Positions 1 through 4,223 of a stretch of 5,392 nucleotides of DNA are shown one piece after another. This DNA comes from an uncultured beta proteobacterium (GTDB lineage Bacteria > Pseudomonadota > Gammaproteobacteria > Burkholderiales > Rhodocyclaceae), in the NCBI GenBank assembly GCA_903930395.1, contig CAIYYE010000149.1:1-5392 (forward strand). The letters run 5' to 3'. The translations under genes and the position numbers were made by a program. Position 1 is the stretch's first letter; the number at the start of each line of letters is the position of its first letter. The notes under the pieces are model-generated. The model searched no databases. It was not told the origin of the DNA and was given only the letters and a program-made list of their open reading frames with translations.

Positions 1-26
1 CACCGCAGTCACAGCCCCGGCGCAAA

Positions 27-56
27 ATCGAGCCAGGCTCGGCCCCTGGCTTTGAT
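27..56. repeat. Interrupted hairpin near the left edge
   Basis: AGCCAGG (31-37) pairs perfectly with CCTGGCT (45-51) around a 7-nt loop. A G-T wobble (30/52), a one-base bulge (53) and three further pairs (27-29 with 54-56) extend the stem. Read on the minus strand it is followed by ATTTT, so it could be a weak second terminator behind the PEP-CTERM gene. No gene is convincing in bases 1-72. A plus-strand frame ending in TGA at 53-55 could be the tail of a convergent gene, but it is too short to judge. Confidence 0.4.
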
Positions 57-72
57 AAGCGTAAATACAGAC

Positions 73-99
73 AAAAAAGGGAGCCCGAAGCCCCCTTTT
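73..99 (-). terminator. Intrinsic terminator of the PEP-CTERM protein gene
   Basis: On the minus strand GGGGGC (95-90) pairs with GCTCCC (84-79, one G-T wobble) around a 5-nt loop, and six T residues follow (78-73). Four A residues before the stem can also pair with the T tract. It starts about 25 nt after the stop codon of the minus-strand gene at 124-726. On the plus strand the hairpin is followed by TTTT, so it may work in both directions. Confidence 0.8.
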
Positions 100-123
100 C
101 CTTTGGCGAAGCGAAGCGCCGGC

Positions 124-726
124 TTAGCGCTTGCGGCGGCTGGAAAAACCCATAAAACCGAGCAGCGCAGAACCAAACAACCAGATGGCGGCAGGTACCG
201 GAACCGCAGAGATTTGCGTTTTGACTTCTCTGTTTGCGGCAAGCGGGAATACAGAGAAGACGGCAAGAATGTAGTCTTTGCCAGCGCCGAGCACGATATT
301 GCTCAGAGAGGCAATGGAAACGGAGCCTGCGACATCTTTGGCTTTGCCATAGACGTAGCTGGCAGGATTCGTCAGGCTGTATTGACCATTTGCCGCATTG
401 TTGTCTTCAAACAGCCAGTATTCGACGGTACGACTCTCGGGATTGGTGTCGATCAGGCTGAAGGTCGCGTTCTTGCTCCATGAGCCAAGGCTGATTTCAA
501 ACAATTTGGGTGTAAAAATACCGTTCAAAAGGCTGGTGTCGTAATTCAGATTGTAGGTGCCGTTTGCATTTATCTGGGTCGTGCTCGAGACCGAGCCTGA
601 GTTCGAAAAACCGACAGTCCCGCCAATAGCTTGCGAAGACGTCAAGGTGACGGCGCCAGCCGATGTGGAAAGCACGCCAGCGATAGCCGCCGCAGCGAGT
701 GTTTTTACGAATCCGGAGTAGCTCAT
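124..726 (-). CDS. Secreted protein with VPVPA/PEP-CTERM-type sorting signal
   Basis: A 200-residue exported protein. Residues 1-25 are a Sec signal peptide: basic K8, a hydrophobic LAAAAIAGVL core, and a likely cut after AGA (23-25). The middle (26-173) is polar, rich in Ser, Thr, Asn and Gly, and shows no enzyme motif that I recognise. The C-terminus has the three parts of a PEP-CTERM signal: the VPVPA motif (175-179), a hydrophobic segment starting AIWLFGSALLGF, and a basic end SSRRKR (195-200). In this family an exosortase is known to recognise the tail in the inner membrane, and substrates are generally linked to exopolysaccharide and matrix. The motif is closer to the VPLPA variant than to classic PEP. 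The start is supported by AGGGA (738-734) seven bases before the ATG. The gene has its own promoter 197 bp downstream of epsA and its own terminator. The specific function is unknown. Confidence 0.9.
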   Translation of the reverse strand: MSYSGFVKTLAAAAIAGVLSTSAGAVTLTSSQAIGGTVGFSNSGSVSSTTQINANGTYNLNYDTSLLNGIFTPKLFEISLGSWSKNATFSLIDTNPESRTVEYWLFEDNNAANGQYSLTNPASYVYGKAKDVAGSVSIASLSNIVLGAGKDYILAVFSVFPLAANREVKTQISAVPVPAAIWLFGSALLGFMGFSSRRKR

Positions 727-752
727 GGGACCATCCCTGAAATTTGTTTCAT
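723..752 (-). CDS. Possible 9-codon leader ORF (MKQISGMVP) overlapping the next start
   Basis: On the minus strand an ATG at 752-750 opens a frame of nine codons. Its TGA (725-723) overlaps the ATG (726-724) of the PEP-CTERM gene as ATGA, the arrangement typical of translational coupling. The Shine-Dalgarno sequence of the main gene lies inside it. It has no strong ribosome binding site of its own, only AAGAA nearby, so it may be a chance frame. Confidence 0.25.
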   Translation of the reverse strand: MKQISGMVP

Positions 753-770
753 GTTCTTGATGCTGTTTGC

Positions 771-810
771 AAACGACTTTCGGTTCAATTGCCTGATCAG
801 GCCGTCGTTT
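771..810 (-). promoter_or_regulatory. Structured leader of the PEP-CTERM gene
   Basis: AAACGAC (771-777) and GTCGTTT (804-810) form a perfect 7-bp inverted repeat. It encloses a perfect 12-bp palindrome, GCCTGATCAGGC (791-802). The whole lies downstream of the predicted start point and about 45 nt before the start codon, so it would be in the transcript as an outer stem with an inner 4-bp hairpin. It could be an RNA switch, a stability element or a DNA operator. I do not recognise a known riboswitch. Confidence 0.4.
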
Positions 811-826
811 GGCTCGTTAGCCTTGG

Positions 827-835
827 ATTATAGCA
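827..835 (-). promoter_or_regulatory. Extended -10 promoter of the PEP-CTERM gene
   Basis: The minus strand reads TGCTATAAT, a consensus TATAAT with the TGN extension. At 17-bp spacing the -35 position reads TAAAAA, which is poor, so the promoter may rely on the extended -10 or on an activator. Transcription would start near 820, giving a leader of roughly 95 nt. Confidence 0.6.
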
Positions 836-856
836 TTAATTAATAAGCATTTTTAC

Positions 857-878
857 CTGTCAGTGGCATTTTGGACAG
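857..878. promoter_or_regulatory. Candidate activator site (CTGTC-N12-GACAG)
   Basis: A perfect 5-bp inverted repeat, CTGTC (857-861) and GACAG (874-878), lies just upstream of the poor -35 region of the PEP-CTERM promoter, centred roughly 48 bp before the predicted start. The right arm overlaps a second near-palindrome, GACAGTGTC (874-882). The position suits a LuxR-type activator. EpsA, encoded next door, is the obvious candidate, but this is inference. Confidence 0.3.
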
Positions 879-922
879 TGTCATGCGCGGGATACCTGCT
901 ATTTCGCGGACCCTGTGTTTGA

Positions 923-1723
923 TCAGGCGGCTTGCTCGTAGGCCATGTATTTGGCGACGGCCTGGGCACGGGTGCTGACATTGAGTTTCTGGAAGATTTT
1001 TTTCAGGTGATTTTTGACGGTGTTGGGGCTGATGCCGAGGATCATGCCAATTTCTTCATTGGATTTTCCCTGGCCGACCCAGGTCATGATTTCTTCTTCC
1101 CGGAAGCTGATGTCATTGGCCACATGTTTGCTGATGCTGATCACCGGCGCCGGCAGTGGCGGCGGCTCGCTGGGCTGCAGGGACTCGACGCGGCGCAGGG
1201 CGGCGTCGATGTGCGGCAGGAGCAGGCCAAGTACGGTTTGATCGAGCTGGACCGCGGGGCTTTGATCGAGGAAGACGAAGAGGCAGTCATCGTTGCTGCG
1301 CCGGTCGTGGATGCCATGCACGACGACGGAGCGCATGCTGGCCAGCTCGCCGATGCTGGATTGCAGTAGCGACTGGCCGCCGGGCATACTGAAAACATCG
1401 ACATTGCGAAGTTCATAGCCTTGCTGACCGTAGCCGATCCACTTTTCGTAGAGCCCGGTTATGAGCGGATCGATATAGCTGCCATCGATGATGGTCTGCG
1501 TCCGGATGCCGGGGATGGACGAGGCAATGTCGTAGGAAATCGGCCCGCGGGCAAAGTCTCCCCAGGCCGCGATAAGCACGTCGTGCGGCAGAAAATAACG
1601 GACTTCCTGCTGCAGCCACAGGAAGAAATCGATGTGCTTTCTGATCGCCATCGATTTTTGAATGACGTCCAGCAGTTGGTCACGATCCTCTGAGCCCATG
1701 TTCATTTGATTGCCCACTCCCAT
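923..1723 (-). CDS. epsA: LuxR-family transcriptional regulator, EpsA type
   Basis: A 266-residue DNA-binding regulator. Residues 11-180 match the character of the EpsA N-terminal domain, with the segment FFLWLQQEVRYFLPHDVLIAAWGDF at about 33-57. A proline-rich linker follows (184-193). The C-terminus (about 205-262) is a LuxR/FixJ helix-turn-helix: FREEEIM, then KSNEEIGMILGISPNTVKNHL, ending KLNVSTRAQAV. There is no response-regulator receiver domain. In betaproteobacteria EpsA accompanies exosortase B/PEP-CTERM exopolysaccharide loci and is taken to control them. The PEP-CTERM gene immediately downstream fits this. The first ATG has only a weak AGG before it. Met7 (codon at 1705-1703), preceded by GGAG, is an equally likely start. 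No terminator was seen after the stop, so read-through into the PEP-CTERM gene is possible. Confidence 0.88.
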   Translation of the reverse strand: MGVGNQMNMGSEDRDQLLDVIQKSMAIRKHIDFFLWLQQEVRYFLPHDVLIAAWGDFARGPISYDIASSIPGIRTQTIIDGSYIDPLITGLYEKWIGYGQQGYELRNVDVFSMPGGQSLLQSSIGELASMRSVVVHGIHDRRSNDDCLFVFLDQSPAVQLDQTVLGLLLPHIDAALRRVESLQPSEPPPLPAPVISISKHVANDISFREEEIMTWVGQGKSNEEIGMILGISPNTVKNHLKKIFQKLNVSTRAQAVAKYMAYEQAA

Positions 1724-1767
1724 GTCAAACCTGCGCTGCTTTTTATGCTGCGAAGGGTTTTCTCATT

Positions 1768-1793
1768 GCGGGACAAGACACTTTGCATCCCGC
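1768..1793. promoter_or_regulatory. Inverted repeat GCGGGA-N14-TCCCGC before epsA
   Basis: Perfect 6-bp arms at 1768-1773 and 1788-1793 lie 45-70 bp upstream of the epsA start codon. The site could be an operator, possibly for autoregulation, or a hairpin in the epsA leader. No T tract follows on the minus strand, so it is not an intrinsic terminator. Confidence 0.35.
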
Positions 1794-2016
1794 TTTGGAA
1801 GGTATCAGTCGAATACTTCATCGTTATGACCCGGAAAGCCCAAAGGGCTGTTGGTAATGCAGGTCGCACAGGATGTTCTTCGCACTCATTAGTAAACTTT
1901 TTCTTTCAGCAGGCTGGGCAGGTACTGGCCGTAGCCTTTTTCAATTCACAACAAACGCAAAAAACGCGCGCGTTCTGTGTATGGATCAATTATGTGATTG
2001 GCTACTGCAATAAGAA

Positions 2017-2032
2017 TGTGAAGTAATTCACA
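2017..2032. promoter_or_regulatory. CRP-type binding site (perfect TGTGA-N6-TCACA)
   Basis: The sequence TGTGA AGTAAT TCACA matches both half-sites of the CRP/Vfr consensus with the correct 6-bp spacer. Other half-sites are nearby: TGTGA at 1993-1997 and TCACA at 1946-1950. It sits 148 bp before the transglycosylase start codon and about 295 bp before that of epsA, so either or both could be controlled by a CRP-family protein. Confidence 0.5.
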
Positions 2033-2044
2033 GCACGTAATGAG

Positions 2045-2073
2045 TTGTTTCTATTAGCATTCGGCAATACTCG
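2045..2073 (+). promoter_or_regulatory. Weak candidate promoter of the transglycosylase gene
   Basis: TTGTTT (2045-2050), a 17-bp spacer and TACTCG (2068-2073) form a weak sigma-70-like match. The CRP-type site would be centred about 55 bp before the resulting start near 2080. An alternative -10 is TATATC at 2081-2086 with a TG extension but no -35. Neither is strong. Confidence 0.25.
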
Positions 2074-2109
2074 GGCGTGATATATCAAATTCACCGAGTA
2101 ATTTGCCGA
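2061..2109. repeat. 49-nt interrupted hairpin upstream of the transglycosylase gene
   Basis: Seventeen base pairs in three blocks: TCGGCAA (2061-2067) with TTGCCGA (2103-2109); TACTCG (2068-2073) with CGAGTA (2095-2100); GTGA (2077-2080) with TCAC (2091-2094). Small bulges of 2 nt (2101-2102) and 3 nt (2074-2076) separate the blocks, and the loop is 10 nt. There is no T tract, so it is not an intrinsic terminator. It may be a leader RNA structure, an operator or a small repeat element. Confidence 0.6.
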
Positions 2110-2179
2110 GAACGCCAGAAACGACAGGCGCCCGCCTTGGATAGACCCAAGACAATTCGCCACAACTTTTCCCGGAAAC

Positions 2180-3055
2180 ATGCTCCCTGCCTTCAATTCG
2201 ACGCTGATTGCCCGGTTCCTGCTGATTGTCAGCCTGGGTGGTTGCGCCTTCGCTCAGGCCGCGCCCGCTGCTGAAAAATCGGCTGAGTCGCTGCGGGCTG
2301 AAGCGGCCAGGTTGGAACAGGGCTCGGGCACATCGAGGAATACGGCGCAGGCTGTGAAGCTTTATTGTCAGGCGGCGGACCAGGGTGACGAAAAGGCGCA
2401 GTTCCGGCTGGGCTGGATCTACGCCAACGGCGTCGGCCTCCCCCGCGACGACAACATGGCGGCGTATTTTTTCGGGATGGCTGCCCAACAGGGTCATCCC
2501 CAGGCCGAGCGCATGCTCCGGCTGGTCGGCCGCCATCAGGGCCCGACGCCGGAATGCCTGTTTGATACCGAGGGCAAGGATATTGTCGCCAACACCCCGG
2601 CCAGCCGTCAGAAAGTTGTCGCGCTAATTACCCGCCTGGCGCCGGAATACGGGATTTACCCGCGTCTGGCGCTGGCCATTGCCGGGACCGAGTCGGCCTT
2701 TAATCCGCAGGCCGTTTCACCGAAAAATGCGCAGGGTTTGATGCAGTTGATTCCGGAAACGGCAGAACGTTTCAATGTGCGCAAGCCGCTCGACCCGGAG
2801 CAGAACGTGCGCGGCGGCCTAGCCTACCTGCGCTGGCTGCTTGCCTATTTTGAAGGCAACGTGACGCTGGCCGCAGCCGCCTACAATGCAGGCGAAGGCG
2901 CAGTCGACCGCTACACCGGCATACCGCCCTACCCGGAAACCCGCGCTTACGTCGGACGCATCCTGCAAGTCTTCAAGAAGGAAATCCACCCCTTCGACGC
3001 GTCCATCACCGCCCCGTCACCACGACTTGGGCGGATAGTTTTGAAGCAGACCTGA
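2180..3055 (+). CDS. Exported Sel1-repeat lytic transglycosylase
   Basis: A 291-residue protein predicted to cut the glycan strands of peptidoglycan between MurNAc and GlcNAc, forming 1,6-anhydro-MurNAc ends, in the periplasm. Residues 1-27 are a signal sequence. LGGC (19-22) fits a loose lipobox with Cys22, and AQA (25-27) is an alternative signal peptidase I site. Residues about 56-113 hold one to two Sel1-like TPR repeats (AVKLYCQAADQGD..AQFRLGWIYANGVG and AAYFFGMAAQQGHPQAE). The SLT domain covers about 145-265. Catalytic Glu171 is in the GTESAFNP motif, followed by GLMQLIP (186-192) and YNAGEGAV (235-242). The start has only GGA close by, so translation may be weak. It is divergent from epsA and is followed by 184 bp without a gene. 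The Sel1 part probably contacts a partner protein. Similar enzymes serve wall turnover or assembly of envelope machines; the exact role is unknown. Confidence 0.9.
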   Translation: MLPAFNSTLIARFLLIVSLGGCAFAQAAPAAEKSAESLRAEAARLEQGSGTSRNTAQAVKLYCQAADQGDEKAQFRLGWIYANGVGLPRDDNMAAYFFGMAAQQGHPQAERMLRLVGRHQGPTPECLFDTEGKDIVANTPASRQKVVALITRLAPEYGIYPRLALAIAGTESAFNPQAVSPKNAQGLMQLIPETAERFNVRKPLDPEQNVRGGLAYLRWLLAYFEGNVTLAAAAYNAGEGAVDRYTGIPPYPETRAYVGRILQVFKKEIHPFDASITAPSPRLGRIVLKQT

Positions 3056-3117
3056 GAGGTCGGTGGAAGTCTTCTGCCGGGTCGCCATCCCAACAGCAAT
3101 AAATCACTAACAACCCA

Positions 3118-3134
3118 CCGCACTTGAAGTGCGG
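3118..3134. repeat. Perfect hairpin CCGCACTT-G-AAGTGCGG
   Basis: Two 8-bp arms surround a single base; as RNA it would be a 6-bp stem with a TTGAA loop. It lies 63 nt after the transglycosylase stop. No T tract follows, so it is at best a weak or Rho-assisted 3' end. AGTGC/GCACTT segments recur at 3146-3154, which gives the region a repeat-rich look. The rest of 3056-3205 shows no gene. Confidence 0.45.
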
Positions 3135-3205
3135 GGTCCATTTCGCAGTGCACTTCCCGAGCCAAGACCCTTTCCCCTGTTTCCACTCAAGAATGGCGAG
3201 GAAAC

Positions 3206-3233
3206 TTGACATGCGCACAATTATACATACACT
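3206..3233 (+). promoter_or_regulatory. Promoter of brnTA
   Basis: A consensus -35 TTGACA (3206-3211), a 16-bp spacer and TACACT (3228-3233) as -10. The expected start point falls at about 3239-3241, on the ATG of brnT at 3240. AT-rich TATACATACA around the -10 is a plausible BrnA operator, since BrnA is known to repress its own promoter. Confidence 0.6.
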
Positions 3234-3239
3234 AAACTT

Positions 3240-3512
3240 ATGCGCTACACACACGATCCAAAGAAGCGAGCCGCCAATCTGAAAAAGCACGGCTACGACT
3301 TCGAGGATGCCCCTCAAGTTATCGAGAGCAACCTGATCGTGACTTTCGAGGATCGCCGCTTTGACTACGATGAGCAGCGATTCATTACGCTAGGCGTGTT
3401 GCGCGGGGATGTGGTGGTCATTACCACCGCCGAGACTGACGATGAAATCCGGGTGATCTCAATGCGGAGGGCAGAGCGAGATGAGCAAGAAATCTATTAC
3501 AGCAACTGTTGA
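3240..3512 (+). CDS. brnT: BrnT family toxin (RelE-like ribonuclease)
   Basis: A 90-residue toxin of a type II toxin-antitoxin pair. BrnT proteins have a RelE-like fold and are ribonucleases that block translation when not bound by BrnA. Family signatures are clear: DPKKRAANLKKHGYDFEDA (6-24) at the N-terminus, DEQRFITLGVLRGDVVVI (44-61) in the core strands, and RVISMRRAERDEQEIYY (71-87), the usual Arg-rich C-terminal segment. The length is typical. The gene comes first, before the antitoxin, as usual for brnTA, and overlaps it by 32 nt. No Shine-Dalgarno sequence precedes the ATG, and the promoter predicts a start point on the ATG, so translation may be leaderless. The pair sits beside a tRNA gene, a common place for acquired DNA. 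Confidence 0.92.
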   Translation: MRYTHDPKKRAANLKKHGYDFEDAPQVIESNLIVTFEDRRFDYDEQRFITLGVLRGDVVVITTAETDDEIRVISMRRAERDEQEIYYSNC

Positions 3513-3780
3513 GGAAGATACCTTCATCACCCAGAGCGACATCGACACTGGGAAATTGGTGCTGCGCAAGCGAGTCGAGGGTCGGGTAGTACAGCCGAAG
3601 AAGCGCGTAACCCTTTACCTTGACGCCGCCCTGGTGGAGCGATTCAAGGAAATGGCCGGTGAGCGTGGCTATCAGACGCTGATTAACGAGGCACTGAAGA
3701 CATCTCTTCTGCAGGCTGATATCGAAGCGACGATCAGGAAGGTCATCCGCGAGGAACTGATGGAGCGAAAGGCCGCATAG
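3481..3780 (+). CDS. brnA: BrnA family antitoxin (ribbon-helix-helix)
   Basis: A 99-residue antitoxin that binds BrnT and represses the brnTA promoter in known systems. The N-terminal part (1-40) is polar and likely flexible. A ribbon-helix-helix DNA-binding domain follows: strand RVTLYLD (42-48), helix A AALVERFKEMAG, the GYQTLINEAL helix B segment (63-72). The motif GYQTxIN is characteristic of BrnA. A C-terminal charged helix (79-98, ADIEATIRKVIREELMERK) could mediate oligomerisation. GGAGG (3466-3470) lies 10 bases before the ATG, inside brnT. The good site compared with the unled toxin start would favour antitoxin output. It overlaps the end of brnT by 32 nt in another frame, so the two are co-transcribed. 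Confidence 0.9.
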   Translation: MSKKSITATVEEDTFITQSDIDTGKLVLRKRVEGRVVQPKKRVTLYLDAALVERFKEMAGERGYQTLINEALKTSLLQADIEATIRKVIREELMERKAA

Positions 3781-3877
3781 TTTGCAGATAACGGCTGACG
3801 CATATGCTTCATAGTGATTCAGCTGGGTATAGCCCTGACCGTTTAGCAGCCCCGAAGTAGCACCAGAAGCTATTGCC

Positions 3878-3905
3878 AATCAATGACGTTGATGAGCCAT
3901 TGATT
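3878..3905. terminator. Possible weak terminator between brnA and tRNA-Arg
   Basis: AATCAATG (3878-3885) and CATTGATT (3898-3905) are a perfect 8-bp inverted repeat with a 12-nt loop. On the plus strand the stem runs into TTTTATT, so it could end the brnTA transcript, though the stem is AT-rich. It also lies just after the 3' end of tRNA-Arg on the other strand. The rest of 3781-3877 holds nothing I can identify. Confidence 0.35.
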
Positions 3906-3909
3906 TTAT

Positions 3910-3986
3910 TGGTGTGCCCGGAGGGACTCGAACCCCCGACCTGCTGCTTAGAAGGCAGCTGCTCTATCCAGTTGAGCTACGGGCAC
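3910..3986 (-). tRNA. tRNA-Arg (anticodon TCT)
   Basis: A complete cloverleaf of 77 nt on the minus strand. The acceptor arm GTGCCCG (3986-3980) pairs with CGGGCAC (3920-3914), with discriminator A and an encoded CCA (3912-3910). The anticodon stem GCTGC/GCAGC holds the loop CTTCTAA, giving anticodon TCT (3952-3950), which reads AGA. The T arm contains GGTTCGAGTCC. It lies 21 nt downstream of tRNA-Pro and is probably cut from the same transcript. Confidence 0.97.
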
Positions 3987-4007
3987 TTGAGGGTGAATCA
4001 AGAAAAT

Positions 4008-4084
4008 TGGTCGGGGCGGTGGGATTCGAACTCACGACCCTCTGCTCCCAAAGCAGATGCGCTACCAGGCTGCGCTACGCCCCG
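4008..4084 (-). tRNA. tRNA-Pro (anticodon TGG)
   Basis: A complete cloverleaf of 77 nt on the minus strand. The acceptor arm CGGGGCG (4084-4078) pairs with CGCCCCG (4018-4012), with discriminator A and an encoded CCA (4010-4008). The anticodon stem TCTGC/GCAGA holds the loop TTTGGGA, giving anticodon TGG (4050-4048), which reads CCA and, with U34 modification, other proline codons. The T arm contains GAGTTCGAATCCC. It is the first gene of the two-tRNA unit. Confidence 0.97.
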
Positions 4085-4098
4085 ACACGAGGAACGGC

Positions 4099-4107
4099 AT
4101 TCTATCA
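4099..4107 (-). promoter_or_regulatory. Extended -10 promoter of the tRNA pair
   Basis: The minus strand reads TGATAGAAT, a good -10 (TAGAAT) with the TGN extension. The -35 position at 17 bp reads TGGTGC (4127-4122), which is weak. The start point would be near 4092, about 8 nt before mature tRNA-Pro. The bases after the -10 begin GCCG, so the discriminator is GC-rich, as in stringently controlled stable-RNA promoters. Confidence 0.55.
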
Positions 4108-4161
4108 CCCTACGGAAAACCGCACCAGATCAAGAGCCTATCTTTGTGCAATAAAGAATCC

Positions 4162-4190
4162 TTGCCCACCGGCCGTCTTCGTGATATTTA
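4162..4190 (+). promoter_or_regulatory. Candidate promoter of dksA
   Basis: TTGCCC (4162-4167), a 17-bp spacer and TATTTA (4185-4190), with TGA directly before the -10 (4182-4184). The start near 4197 would leave a leader of about 27 nt before the dksA ATG. The match is moderate. Confidence 0.45.
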
Positions 4191-4223
4191 ATCGCTTTTT
4201 TACGTCACCAGGCGCACAAGAAC

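Larger units (their letters stand above)
1724..2179. other. Divergent intergenic region between epsA and the transglycosylase gene
   Basis: This stretch of 456 bp holds no convincing gene. Open frames in it have no ribosome binding site, no domain and atypical composition. It does hold several symmetric elements: GCGGGA/TCCCGC (1768-1793), AGCCC-AAA-GGGCT (1837-1849), the palindrome AACGCGCGCGTT (1963-1974), a perfect CRP-type site (2017-2032) and a long hairpin (2061-2109). Only weak core promoters can be proposed in either direction. Confidence 0.7.

Noticed and set aside
52..483. 143-residue plus-strand frame antisense to the PEP-CTERM gene
   Set aside because: It starts at TTG, crosses the terminator hairpin and lies opposite a gene with clear signal peptide and sorting tail.
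932..1416. Several long open frames on both strands over epsA
   Set aside because: They are shadows of a GC-rich gene. EpsA has a full domain match, while the other frames give low-complexity Ala/Arg/Ser strings or unrecognisable sequence.
1821..1875. Possible riboswitch around the AGCCC-AAA-GGGCT hairpin
   Set aside because: Compared by eye with c-di-GMP-I and cobalamin riboswitch cores; the conserved core bases are absent and the supporting outer stem is weak.
1706..2026. 106-residue plus-strand frame in the epsA/transglycosylase intergenic region
   Set aside because: It overlaps the epsA start, has no ribosome binding site or domain, and covers several symmetric regulatory-looking elements.
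727..2179. Sigma-54 (RpoN) promoter, expected because some PEP-CTERM genes depend on PrsK/PrsR/RpoN
   Set aside because: No GG-N10-GC match close to TGGCAC-N5-TTGC was found on either strand in the intergenic regions I checked.
2054..2536. 160-residue minus-strand frame over the start of the transglycosylase gene
   Set aside because: It is antisense to a gene with signal peptide, Sel1 and SLT motifs and has no recognisable features.
3211..3282. 24-codon frame with GAGGA upstream, overlapping the start of brnT
   Set aside because: Its ATG overlaps the -35 TTGACA of the brnTA promoter, so it would not be transcribed from that promoter.
3421..3879. 152-residue minus-strand frame antisense to brnA
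   Set aside because: It covers brnA and its downstream spacer, has no family features or ribosome binding site, and conflicts with well-supported brnT and brnA.
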